From Burkholderia sp. SRS-W-2-2016 (GTDB lineage: Bacteria; Pseudomonadota; Gammaproteobacteria; Burkholderiales; Burkholderiaceae), in the NCBI RefSeq assembly GCF_001931485.1, contig NZ_MSDV01000052.1:1-64000 (forward strand): a DNA stretch of 64,000 nucleotides, given 5' to 3'. Below the pieces are notes generated by a model that was given only the letters and a program-made list of their open reading frames with translations, was not told where the DNA came from and did not search any database. Of this stretch, positions 26,127 through 33,832 are shown in pieces. Position 1 is the stretch's first letter. Every line of letters starts with the position of its first letter. The position numbers were made by a program, and so were the translations under genes.

Positions 26127-26837
26127 TCAGAGGATCGCGGCGACGCCGGTCAGGTCGACCGTCGAACCGTTCGACAGCACGAGGCCCGCGTTGCCGCTCG
26201 ACTGCTGCACGACGCCTTCGACGGTCGCGCCGACCAGCGTGGTGGCGGTCGCCGCCGTGCCGTTGATCGTGCCGGTCGCGGTGATCGTGTAGGTGCCGTC
26301 GGCGAGCGTGTTGCCGGCCGAGTCGGTCGGCGTCCAGCTGACCGGGATCGTGCCGGCCGACTGCTTGCCGAGATCGAGCGTGTTGACGATCGTGCCGGCC
26401 GAGTTCTTCACGACGATCTGCAGGTCGCTCACCGAGTTCGCGAGCGACACGCCGAATTCGCCGGTCTTGCCGCTTGCCACCGAGATCGAGTTGCCGGCCG
26501 CGAGCACGGTCGAGCCGATCAGCAGCGCGGCCTGCGACTGCTGGCCGGCGGCGAGCTGCGTCGACAGCGAGCTGAGCGACGTGTTCAGCTGGCTGATGCC
26601 CTGCACCGTGCTGATCTGCGCGAGCTGCGAGGTCATCTGCGAGCTGTCCATCGGATTGGTCGGGTCCTGGTTCTTCAGCTGCGCGACCAGCAGTTCCAGG
26701 AAAGTGTTCTGCAGATCGGCGGCCGAGGTGCCCGACGAGCTGCTCGAACTGCTCGAGCTGCTGGTGCCGTTCATCGTGTCGAGCAGCGTCTGCGAAACGG
26801 TCGTGCCGCTGCCGCCGATGGTGGTGCTGGTAGTCAA
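26127..26837 (-). CDS. flgD: Hook assembly scaffold FlgD
   Basis: The protein has 236 residues. The N-terminal secretion region has a Ser run of about ten residues. The hook-cap motif follows: LQNTFLELLVAQLKNQDPTNPMDSSQMTSQLAQISTVQGI. The C-terminal FLG/Tudor-like domain includes IPVSWTPTDSAGNTLADGTYTITATG. FlgD caps the growing hook and is discarded afterwards. It lies between flgC and flgE. Confidence 0.98.
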   Translation of the reverse strand: MTTSTTIGGSGTTVSQTLLDTMNGTSSSSSSSSSSGTSAADLQNTFLELLVAQLKNQDPTNPMDSSQMTSQLAQISTVQGISQLNTSLSSLSTQLAAGQQSQAALLIGSTVLAAGNSISVASGKTGEFGVSLANSVSDLQIVVKNSAGTIVNTLDLGKQSAGTIPVSWTPTDSAGNTLADGTYTITATGTINGTAATATTLVGATVEGVVQQSSGNAGLVLSNGSTVDLTGVAAIL

Positions 26838-26848
26838 GGCGAGTCTCC

Positions 26849-27274
26849 TCAGGTTCCGATCGTGAGCGTTTTCAGCATCAGGGTTTTAGCGGTGTTCAGC
26901 GTTTCGACGTTGGCCTGATACGAGCGCGAAGCCGAGATCATGTTGACCATTTCCTGCACCGGATCGACGTTCGGCAGCGTCACGTAGCCGTTCGCGTCGG
27001 CGGCCGGATTGCCGGGCTCGTACGCGGTCTTCATCGGCGACGGATCGTCGATCACGCCGGTCACCTGCACTCCGCCGACCTGCTGGCCCGAGCCCGAGCG
27101 CGCGCCGCCGAGCGGGTTCACCGCGAACACGACCTGCTTGGCCTTGTACGGCTGACCGTCCGGGCCGGTCGTGCTGTCCGCGTTGGCGAGGTTCGACGCC
27201 GTCACGTTGAGCCGTTGCGATTGCGCCGACATCGCGGAGCCTGCAACACCAAAAATATTCATCAGGGATGGCAT
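26849..27274 (-). CDS. flgC: Flagellar proximal rod protein FlgC
   Basis: The protein has 141 residues. It has FGVAGSAMSAQSQRLNVTASNLANADSTTGPDG at the N-terminus, KQVVFAVNPL in the middle and LPNVDPVQEMVNMISASRSYQANVETLNTAKTLMLKTLTI at the C-terminus, all standard for FlgC. It is a rod subunit placed between FlgB and FlgF/G. It follows flgB by about 106 bases. Confidence 0.98.
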   Translation of the reverse strand: MPSLMNIFGVAGSAMSAQSQRLNVTASNLANADSTTGPDGQPYKAKQVVFAVNPLGGARSGSGQQVGGVQVTGVIDDPSPMKTAYEPGNPAADANGYVTLPNVDPVQEMVNMISASRSYQANVETLNTAKTLMLKTLTIGT

Positions 27275-27380
27275 GTTTCCTGATCTCTCCTGCCGGCTCG
27301 CACCGGCTTTGCGTTAAGTCCCGTAGCGTTTCTGTTCGGGTGTTACGTGTGTTTCGTGCTTCTTCGTGCGCGGCCCGGGT

Positions 27381-27878
27381 CTAGCTGCCCGAGGTGATCG
27401 CCGAAAGCATCGTCTTGATCTGGTTCGACACGGCCGTCATGCCCGATTCGAAGTGCAGCGTGTTGTCCGCGAACTGCACGCGCTCGGTGTCGACGTCGAC
27501 GGTGTTGCCGTCGAGCGCGGGCTGGGTCGGAATCCGGTATTTCAGGTTGCCGTAGTCGTCGGGGCTGCCGCCCGTCGCGCTCAGCGTCGTCTTGCCGCTC
27601 ATGTGGCCCGCCTCGGTCGCGCTCATCGACATTCCGCTCGTCACGCCGGCCGGTTTCGTCATCGCCAGCGTCGAGTTGTTCGACGCGCCCTGGCCAGCGG
27701 TGCTGCCGCCGCTCTTTTTCAGCGCGCCGGCCAGCGACGACGCGAAATCGACGTCGCGTGCCTTGTAGCCGGGCGTGTCGGCATTCGCGATGTTCGACGA
27801 CAGCAGTTCCTGCCGATACGCGCGCACATCCATCGCCTGGCGGCCGAACGCGAATTCGGCATCGAGTTTGTCCAGCAT
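27381..27878 (-). CDS. flgB: Flagellar proximal rod protein FlgB
   Basis: The protein has 165 residues. It begins MLDKLDAEFAFGRQAMDVRAYRQELLSSNIANADTPGYKARDVDF, the FlgB signature. It ends NTLHFESGMTAVSNQIKTMLSAI. It is the first gene of the leftward flgBCDEFGHIJ operon and is divergent from flgA. The intervening 218 bases should hold both promoters. A GGGAGA site precedes the start. Confidence 0.98.
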   Translation of the reverse strand: MLDKLDAEFAFGRQAMDVRAYRQELLSSNIANADTPGYKARDVDFASSLAGALKKSGGSTAGQGASNNSTLAMTKPAGVTSGMSMSATEAGHMSGKTTLSATGGSPDDYGNLKYRIPTQPALDGNTVDVDTERVQFADNTLHFESGMTAVSNQIKTMLSAITSGS

Positions 27879-28096
27879 AGAAATCTCCCGAGAACGTTCC
27901 CGAGGCCTTCCGATGCATGCGTCACGCGAAGTGCGCGGCGGGCGGAAAGGCCTTTTTGCATGAGGTGCATCTTATGGGCCGGGCGCAAGCGGCAATCGGA
28001 CGAATAACCGGGAAAGGGGGCTTCTATTCGACGTTTGTCCGCGGGGGCCGCTCTCTAGAATGCAAGGCGTACCGATGCCTTCGATGGAGAACCGTA

Positions 28097-29611
28097 ATGA
28101 GCCAGTCCACTTCCGCGTTGCCGCCGCGTGCGAACCGCACTGCCGTGCGCCGTGCGGGTGGCCTGGGCGGCGCCGCGCTTGCGCGGCGCGCGGGGCGTCG
28201 TGGCGTGCGCCTGGGTGTGCGGTGGGTCGCGCGGGTCGCGACCAAACTGATCGTCAACGTCGCGGTGTGGGTCGCGGGCGGGATCGTGCTGGTGCCGGCG
28301 ACGAGCCAGGCGCAGGACAGCGGCGGCCCGATCGTGATCGCCGGCCCGGCCGAACAGAATCCCGGCGCGCTGAACGAACTCGCGCAACGGATTCAGAGCC
28401 CGGCGCAACGCCATGCGTCGGCGGCCTCGCTGGCGGCGGCGACCGCGCAATCGATCGGCCGCGCGCCGGCCGCGCGCGACGCCGATCCGTTCACGCGCGC
28501 CGCCAATGCGAGCGGCGCGATCGTGATTGCCGGCGCGGGCGATACCACGCCCGCCGCGCCGACGATGATCCGCACCAGTTTCAAACCGGACGCGAACGGC
28601 GTCGTGACGATTCCGGCGCCGGTCAATGCGGGGGCGGCGGGAGTTGCACGCGTGAATGTCGAAGCGCGCGCGCGGGCGGTGACACCGGTGGTTGTCGCGC
28701 CGGCCGCGAATAATCTGGGCGATGCGAATGCGCGCCCGGTGGCCGCGAATGCGCCGCGCGGCACTGACGTGAACAGCATCGACAGCCTCGCATCGCGCGG
28801 CGAGCCGCCTCAGTTCGGCGCGAACGGCAAGCCGATCGCGAACGCGGCGGCGCAGGCGCGCGCTGCGACGCCCGCCAGAACGGCGCCGATTGCCGCGCGT
28901 CAGAACACGCCGACGCCGGCCGCGCTGCAAAAGACTTCGCAACCGGGCACGCCCGCGACCGCCGCCGCGCAAGCCGCGCCGCTGCCCGGTCAGCAGGACC
29001 CCGAAGCCATTCACACCGCCGCGCTCGCGTTCCTGCAACAGCAGTCCGCCGGCCTGCCCGGCAAGGTCGAGATCACCGTCGCACCGGCGTTTCCGCGCGG
29101 CCTCGCCGCGTGCACCGCGCTCGAACCGTTCCTGCCGACCGGCGCGCGCCTGTGGGGCCGTCTGACGGTCGGCGTGCGCTGCGCGGGCGAGCGGCCGTGG
29201 ACCCTCTATCTGCAGGCGCGCATCGCGCTGCACGCAACCTACTACCTCGCGTCTCGCGCGATGGCGCCCGGCGAAGTGCTGAACGCCGCCGATCTCGTTG
29301 CGCGCGAAGGCGACCTGAGCGGCCTGCCGCAGGCGATCGTCACCGATCCGTCGCAGGCGGTCGGCTCGGTATCGCTGGTGCGGATCGCGAGCGGGATGCC
29401 GCTGCGGCGCGACATGCTGCGCAGCGCGTCGGCGGTGACCTTCGGCCAGACCGTGCGGGTCGTGGCGGCGGGCGCCGGCTTCTCGATTTCGTCCGAAGGC
29501 AGCGCGATGAACAACGCGGCGCCGGGCCAGCAGGTGCGGGTCAAGACCGCGAACGGCCAGATCATCTCCGGCGTCGTCAAGGATGGCGGCACGGTGGAAA
29601 TCCAGATGTGA
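28097..29611 (+). CDS. flgA: P-ring chaperone FlgA with very long N-terminal region
   Basis: The protein has 504 residues from the ATG at 28097, which has GGAGA upstream. Enterobacterial FlgA is about 219. A basic n-region of about 48 residues precedes a hydrophobic helix (LIVNVAVWVAGGIVLVPA) and a probable cleavage site near SQAQD (about 72). Residues about 75-330 are an Ala/Arg-rich region of low complexity. The C-terminal part holds the family core: ASRAMAPGEVLNAADLVAREGDL, SGMPLRRDMLRSASAVTFGQTVRVVAAGAGFSISSEGSAMNNAAPGQQVRVKTANGQIISGVV. It assists FlgI assembly in the periplasm. Confidence 0.95.
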   Translation: MSQSTSALPPRANRTAVRRAGGLGGAALARRAGRRGVRLGVRWVARVATKLIVNVAVWVAGGIVLVPATSQAQDSGGPIVIAGPAEQNPGALNELAQRIQSPAQRHASAASLAAATAQSIGRAPAARDADPFTRAANASGAIVIAGAGDTTPAAPTMIRTSFKPDANGVVTIPAPVNAGAAGVARVNVEARARAVTPVVVAPAANNLGDANARPVAANAPRGTDVNSIDSLASRGEPPQFGANGKPIANAAAQARAATPARTAPIAARQNTPTPAALQKTSQPGTPATAAAQAAPLPGQQDPEAIHTAALAFLQQQSAGLPGKVEITVAPAFPRGLAACTALEPFLPTGARLWGRLTVGVRCAGERPWTLYLQARIALHATYYLASRAMAPGEVLNAADLVAREGDLSGLPQAIVTDPSQAVGSVSLVRIASGMPLRRDMLRSASAVTFGQTVRVVAAGAGFSISSEGSAMNNAAPGQQVRVKTANGQIISGVVKDGGTVEIQM

Positions 29612-29699
29612 ACGGGGTCACGGTGACAACCGCGGCAAACACGGGTTTGAAGGGGCCGGATGGGCACGCGAATGCGGGCCGGGCAGTACACGATTGCGC

Positions 29700-29727
29700 T
29701 AAAGTTTTGATCAACGCTTGCCGTTAT
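29700..29727 (+). promoter_or_regulatory. Candidate sigma-28 promoter for flgM
   Basis: A perfect TAAAGTTT (29700-29707) is followed after 12 bases by GCCGTTAT (29720-29727). The -35 matches the FliA consensus exactly and the -10 at 6 of 8 positions. It ends 29 bases before flgM, which gives the expected late-class, self-limiting expression of the anti-sigma factor. Confidence 0.78.
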
Positions 29728-29755
29728 CAGAATCAAATCGTTCAGGAAGCCAATC

Positions 29756-30112
29756 GTGAAAGTCGATTCCAACAGCTCTTCGAATCTGCCGACGTTGAAA
29801 GACGCCGTGTCCCGCACCCAGCAGGGCGGCGACGCCACGCCGGCGGCCAGCGCCACGCAGGGCGCAAGCACGGCCGCGACGGCCAGCGGCAGCGCCGCGG
29901 GCGACGCGAGCGTGAGCCTGTCGGGCCTGTCGCAGCATCTGCGCAGCCTCGCGGCGTCCGGTTCGGCCGACATCGACACGGCGCACGTCGAGTCGATCAA
30001 GCAGGCGATCAAGGACGGCACGTTGCAGATCGACTCCGGCAAGATCGCCGATGGCGTGCTGCAGACGGCGCGCGACCTGTTGCAGAACAAATCCTCGTCG
30101 AACGGCAGCTGA
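29756..30112 (+). CDS. flgM: Anti-sigma-28 factor FlgM
   Basis: The protein has 118 residues. A disordered Thr/Ala/Gly-rich N-terminal half is followed by the sigma-binding region: VSLSGLSQHLRSLAASGSADIDTAHVESIKQAIKDGTLQIDSGKIADGVLQTARDLL. The segment VESIKQAIKDGTLQIDSGKIA is the FlgM signature. FlgM holds FliA (33073-33807) inactive until it is exported through the finished hook. A sigma-28-type promoter lies just upstream and flgN follows. Confidence 0.97.
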   Translation: MKVDSNSSSNLPTLKDAVSRTQQGGDATPAASATQGASTAATASGSAAGDASVSLSGLSQHLRSLAASGSADIDTAHVESIKQAIKDGTLQIDSGKIADGVLQTARDLLQNKSSSNGS

Positions 30113-30206
30113 CCCGCGCTTCGCGGTGCGGTGAGGTGCCGGGCGACGGTCACCCCACCCGGCTCGCGCGCGGTGCGCGAGCCGCCGCGCGTAGCGAGTT
30201 GCCGAC

Positions 30207-30653
30207 ATGAAAGACGCTCTGGTTGCCACCCTGGTCGAGGAATATTCGACCGTCGAGGCGTTCGCCTCCATCCTCACCCTCGAAACGAAAGCACTGACCG
30301 CGCTATCGCCGCTGGAGCAGTTGCCCGGGATCGTCGAAAAGAAAACCGCGCTGATCGGCGTGCTCGCGCGGCTCGAAACCGTGCGCGACGCGCAGCTGGC
30401 CGAGCTGGGTTTTCCGGCCGGCTGGTCCGGCATGGAACTCGCGGCGGGCAGCGATACGCGTATCGCGACGCAATGGAAGCTGCTGCAGAAAGCGGCTGAG
30501 CGTGCGCGGCGGGTGAATACGAATAATGGTGAACTGATCCGCGTGCGGATGGATTACAACCAGCGCGCGTTGCAGGCGCTGCAGGTTAATGCGCCGCGTA
30601 AGACTAATTTCTATGGGCCCGATGGGCGGGTGCCGGCGCAGTCGGGGTTGTGA
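30207..30653 (+). CDS. flgN: FlgK/FlgL export chaperone FlgN
   Basis: The protein has 148 residues, helical. It contains VEEYSTVEAFASILTLETKALT, EKKTALIGVLARLETVRDAQLAELG and a C-terminal NQRALQALQVNAPRKTNFYGPDGR, the FlgN ending. FlgN carries FlgK and FlgL to the export gate. It lies 94 bases after flgM and is convergent with the fic gene 54 bases away. Confidence 0.94.
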   Translation: MKDALVATLVEEYSTVEAFASILTLETKALTALSPLEQLPGIVEKKTALIGVLARLETVRDAQLAELGFPAGWSGMELAAGSDTRIATQWKLLQKAAERARRVNTNNGELIRVRMDYNQRALQALQVNAPRKTNFYGPDGRVPAQSGL

Positions 30654-30707
30654 GGGTTGAGGGCGGCCGTTTCGCGCGTGCCGCCGCGGTCCGGTCGTGC
30701 GCCGCGC

Positions 30708-32075
30708 TCAGTGCGGGCGCCCGACATCGATCCAGGCCTGCGTCGCGGTTAGCGTCAGCCGGTATCGCGCGCAGTTGAATATCTCCAGCTTCTTTAGCTC
30801 GTCGAGCAACATCGCCTGAAAGCCTGGCGCCTGATCCTCGGTGAGCCCCAATTCCGTCATCGCGGCCTGCGCGGATTTCCTGTCGCGAACCACGAGGCCG
30901 ATGGCCTCGCTCAAATGCTCCCGGTATCGCAATCTCAATGGATTCGGGGCGCTCATCGACTCCAGCACGACCACATATTTTTTGATCGAGCGCCGATAGG
31001 TCCAGGCGAACAGATCCACCGCGCGCGACACATCCAGAAATTCGTACACGCCCAGCACGGCCTTCGCGTAGTCGCGCGGATCGACGTCGAGAAAGGACAG
31101 CGGCGAGCAGTTATAGAGCATCAGCGGAATATTCGCCGCCAGGCGGCTGGTGCGCTTGTTGCCATCTTCGAACGGCTGCAGATAAGCGAGATTCACCCAC
31201 AGGAAGAAGGCGGCCTCGACCGGATTCTTGATGAGCCGGGCCTTGGCCAGGATGGTCTCGAGCATGCCCTCGAGTAACGCCGGCACTTGGGTGGGCACGT
31301 AGACCGTGTCGCTGATGTTGACCACCTTCTTGCGGATCACTCCTAGCGCGTCGGTATCGGCAAGCAGGTCCTGCATCAGCACTGCATGCAGGTTGCGGAC
31401 GAGCGGTGTCGACAGGCCTTGCAACGGAACCGCCTCGACCAGAAACTCGATGGCCGTTTTGTGGTTGAGCAGCATGACCGCGTCGGTATCGCTGCCGGCG
31501 GTGCCCCGCCGGAACAGTTCCTCGGTCGCCAGCAAGGTATAGCGGTTGCCCTCCAGACGGGACGACGACCAGGACAGGTCGATCAGCAACTGCTCCAGCA
31601 CTTTGCGCGCATAGGTCCCCGCCGGCTGCTGTTCGCGCAGCCGACCCTCTCGATAGAGCTCGTCGGCCAGATCGGGCGGCATCAGCGAGCTCTGATTGGG
31701 CACGTAGTTTTCGACGAATTCGCGGCGGTAGGTAACCGGGTCGCGCGCCGCCAGAGGCAGGTCGAGTTTTCGGCCCAGTTCAATGGCGGCGGGTGACCAG
31801 ACCGGACTCGGGACAGTGGGAGGGACTTCCGGGGTGGCGGCCTGGCCGGCGATCGCGCTCTCACTCAACCGGTAGCGGGTAGCTCGCGCCTGACCGATAC
31901 GCACGAGCTGCCCGCTCGCGCACAGCGCATCCAGGTGACGGCGGACGGTGGAGGAGTTGCCATGCGTCGCACGGATGACGTCGCCTGACGAAACCTCAAG
32001 TTGACCCGCGTTCGCCAAGCGCTGGATTGCCGCAAGGACCGGTGCCGGCCCCGCATAGCTGTTCTTATTGCTCAT
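30708..32075 (-). CDS. Winged-helix Fic-domain protein with degenerate Fic motif
   Basis: The protein has 455 residues from an ATG at 32075. The open frame extends upstream through the repeat array, but this start begins the recognisable domain. Residues about 8-72 are a winged-helix region (SGDVIRATHGNSSTVRRHLDALCASGQLVRIG). A class II-type inhibitory motif SSRLEG lies at 171-176. The Fic core has QPFEDGNKRTSR at 300-311, where canonical proteins have HPFxxGNxR. The catalytic His is replaced by Gln (codon at 31176-31178), so AMP transfer is doubtful. The domain order suggests an autoregulated Fic protein binding the repeats over its own start. It is foreign to the flagellar genes around it. 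Confidence 0.88.
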   Translation of the reverse strand: MSNKNSYAGPAPVLAAIQRLANAGQLEVSSGDVIRATHGNSSTVRRHLDALCASGQLVRIGQARATRYRLSESAIAGQAATPEVPPTVPSPVWSPAAIELGRKLDLPLAARDPVTYRREFVENYVPNQSSLMPPDLADELYREGRLREQQPAGTYARKVLEQLLIDLSWSSSRLEGNRYTLLATEELFRRGTAGSDTDAVMLLNHKTAIEFLVEAVPLQGLSTPLVRNLHAVLMQDLLADTDALGVIRKKVVNISDTVYVPTQVPALLEGMLETILAKARLIKNPVEAAFFLWVNLAYLQPFEDGNKRTSRLAANIPLMLYNCSPLSFLDVDPRDYAKAVLGVYEFLDVSRAVDLFAWTYRRSIKKYVVVLESMSAPNPLRLRYREHLSEAIGLVVRDRKSAQAAMTELGLTEDQAPGFQAMLLDELKKLEIFNCARYRLTLTATQAWIDVGRPH

Positions 32076-32170
32076 ATCTGCCCAATCTGCCCAGTATCTG
32101 CCCACATATGGGCAGATACTAGTCCGAATGGGCAGATACGCCAAGCCGTGGGCAGATACTTGGGCAGATT
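32075..32170. promoter_or_regulatory. Seven-copy 10-bp operator-like array (TGGGCAGATA)
   Basis: Seven copies of TGGGCAGATA or a one-base variant lie at the 5' end of the fic gene. Three are in the TATCTGCCCA direction (32075-32084, 32084-32093, 32095-32104). Four are in the opposite direction (32109-32118, 32129-32138, 32149-32158, 32161-32170). The third and fourth form an inverted repeat with a 4-base spacer. Three opposite-direction copies start exactly 20 bases apart, about two helical turns. The first overlaps the Fic start codon. This looks like a cooperative repressor site, most simply for the protein's own winged helix. Confidence 0.85.
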
Positions 32171-32354
32171 CTCGCTGCTGAGCAGATTCAAGGAGGGCTC
32201 TTTTTACCCCTCTGCCCCCACTAGCCATCCGGCTAGCTAGCCCGAACCCCCTCCTTACATTCAAATAACAACTCCACCCCGAGCTTCGCCGACGCCTCGA
32301 CTTCACCGCGGCATCGACGAAATCTGGCCACCATTTGCTTTGTGTATTTGTGTG

Positions 32355-32360
32355 TATAAT
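32355..32360 (+). promoter_or_regulatory. TATAAT box before hicA
   Basis: A perfect TATAAT sits directly before the GGAGGG ribosome-binding site (32361-32366). If it is a -10 element, transcription would begin about at the ribosome-binding site, leaving almost no leader. No convincing -35 is at the right distance. Confidence 0.3.
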
Positions 32361-32373
32361 GGAGGGCGTATGT

Positions 32374-32556
32374 ATGAACAGCGCAGAGCTCGTCAAATTG
32401 ATTCAAGGCGATGGCTGGCACCTCGTCCGCATCGCGGGCAGCCACCATCATTTCAGGCACGCGGAAAAACGTGGTCTCGTGACCGTCCCGCATCCGAAAA
32501 AAGATTTGCCGCTCGGCACCGTGAACAGCATTCTGAAACAGGCGGGGCTCAAATGA
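32374..32556 (+). CDS. hicA: HicA family toxin (mRNA interferase)
   Basis: The protein has 60 residues from the ATG at 32374, with GGAGGG eight bases upstream. It contains LVKLIQGDGWHLVRIAGSHHHFRH, where the GSHH histidine is the catalytic residue of HicA. It continues VTVPHPKKDLPLGTVNSILKQAGL, the dsRBD-like fold ending. In known systems HicA cleaves mRNA and is blocked by HicB. Its stop overlaps the hicB start as ATGA. It belongs to the accessory insertion with fic. Confidence 0.95.
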   Translation: MNSAELVKLIQGDGWHLVRIAGSHHHFRHAEKRGLVTVPHPKKDLPLGTVNSILKQAGLK

Positions 32557-32963
32557 AGGACCTGATCTATCCGATCGCCATCGAACCCGGAGACGACACC
32601 CACGCGTTCGGCGTAGTCGTGCCGGACCTCCCCGGTTGCCACTCCGCGGGCGAGACCGTCGAAGAAGCCTACGTGAACGCGAAAGCGGCGATCGAATCGC
32701 ATCTCGACACGCTGCTCGACGAAGGACTACCGCTGCCCGAGCCGCTCACGCTCGGCGAGCATATGGGCAATCCCGAGTTCGCGGGCTTCGCATGGGGCTA
32801 CGTGGCAACGCGCAATATTCCGGCGCTGAAGAAAACGATTCGCCTCAATATTTCGTTGCCCGAAGTGCTGGTGCAGGAGATCGACGCGGCCGCGCGCTCG
32901 CGCGGTATGTCACGTTCGGCATTTCTCGCGCTCGCCGCGGAACACGAAATGGCGCTGGCCTGA
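32553..32963 (+). CDS. hicB: HicB family antitoxin
   Basis: The protein has 136 residues. The N-terminal HicB domain reads YPIAIEPGDDTHAFGVVVPDLPGCHSAGETVEEAYVNAKAAIESHLD. The C-terminal half has a ribbon-helix-helix DNA-binding segment, TIRLNISLPEVLVQEIDAAARSRGMSRSAFLALAAEHEM. It neutralises HicA and probably represses the operon. It is translated from an ATGA overlap with hicA and is convergent with fliA. Confidence 0.95.
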   Translation: MKDLIYPIAIEPGDDTHAFGVVVPDLPGCHSAGETVEEAYVNAKAAIESHLDTLLDEGLPLPEPLTLGEHMGNPEFAGFAWGYVATRNIPALKKTIRLNISLPEVLVQEIDAAARSRGMSRSAFLALAAEHEMALA

Positions 32964-33040
32964 TCGGCCGCTGTGGCAGCGGCGGTTGCGCACGGCGCGC
33001 GACACACTGAAGCGCGGCGCCGCGTCGGTCGCAATGAGGA

Positions 33041-33064
33041 AAGAAACGGCGGCCAGAACCGCCG
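33041..33064 (-). terminator. Probable terminator after fliA
   Basis: CGGCGG/CCGCCG arms (33047-33052 and 33059-33064) with a 6-base loop lie nine bases past the fliA stop. On the minus strand they are followed by TTTCTT. The stem is short, so confidence is moderate. Confidence 0.5.
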
Positions 33065-33072
33065 GTAAAACT

Positions 33073-33807
33073 TCAGCTAGCCTCGGCGTTCGCCCAGGCC
33101 ATTTCCCGCAGCCGCGTGCGCAACCGCGCCACCGCCTGGCTATGCAGCTGACACACGCGCGACTCGCTCACTTCCATCACCGCGCCAATCTCGCGCAGGT
33201 TCATCCCGCGCTCGTAGTACAGCGACATCAGCAGCTTTTCGCGTTCCGGCAGGCGGTCGATCGCTTCGACCAGCGCCGAGCGCAGACTGTCGTCGAGCAA
33301 CGCAGACAGCGGGTCCGAATGATCGACACAGTAACGGTCGAGGAACGGTTCGTCGTCGGCCGAGCGGTCGAAGTCTTCGTAATAGATCAGCTGGCTGCCG
33401 TGCAGGTCCTGCAGCATCGACTGGTATTCGTCGAGCGGCATCTGCAGATGCTCGGCAACCTCGGCTTCGCTCGCCGAGCGGCCCAGGTTCTGTTCGACCT
33501 TGTGCACCGCGGTTTCCACTTCGCGCGACGTGCGCCGCAAGCTGCGCGGCAACCAGTCGTTGCTGCGCAACTCGTCGAGCATCGCGCCGCGAATCCGCTG
33601 GCTCGCATACGTTTCGAACTGCGCGCCCTGGTCTTCCTTGTAACGGCCGGCGGCATCCAGCAAGCCGATCATGCCGGCCTGGATCAGATCGTCGAGATCG
33701 ACGCTCGCCGGCATCTTCGCAACCAGTTGCAAGCCGAGTCGACGCACCAGCGGTGCGTACTTCGTCAGAACTTCGGCCTGGGAAATCTTTCCCTGAGCGT
33801 TATACAT
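33073..33807 (-). CDS. fliA: RNA polymerase sigma-28 factor FliA
   Basis: The protein has 244 residues from the ATG at 33807, with GGGGAGC upstream. The frame is open further upstream but without family similarity. Region 2 is LTKYAPLVRRLGLQLVAKMPASVDLDDLIQAGMIGLLDAAGRY followed by QFETYASQRIRGAMLDELR. Region 4 is LPEREKLLMSLYYERGMNLREIGAVMEVSESRVCQLHSQAVARLR. FliA transcribes late flagellar, motility and chemotaxis genes, and candidate targets in this window are fliS, flgM, motA and flgK. It is last in flhF-flhG-fliA. Confidence 0.98.
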   Translation of the reverse strand: MYNAQGKISQAEVLTKYAPLVRRLGLQLVAKMPASVDLDDLIQAGMIGLLDAAGRYKEDQGAQFETYASQRIRGAMLDELRSNDWLPRSLRRTSREVETAVHKVEQNLGRSASEAEVAEHLQMPLDEYQSMLQDLHGSQLIYYEDFDRSADDEPFLDRYCVDHSDPLSALLDDSLRSALVEAIDRLPEREKLLMSLYYERGMNLREIGAVMEVSESRVCQLHSQAVARLRTRLREMAWANAEAS

Positions 33808-33832
33808 CGTGCTCCCCTTGTCCACGGCGCCT

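Noticed and set aside
24701..26266. Plus-strand open frame antisense to flgE and flgD
   Set aside because: Composition is the mirror of the Thr/Gly-rich genes opposite; no independent support.
32075..32170. Replication-origin iterons
   Set aside because: No replication initiator gene is nearby; the array ends at the start codon of a winged-helix Fic protein, which fits an operator better.
32075..32396. Upstream extension of the fic reading frame through the repeat array
   Set aside because: The added 107 codons have no domain similarity and run through the operator-like repeats; the winged-helix domain begins at 32075.
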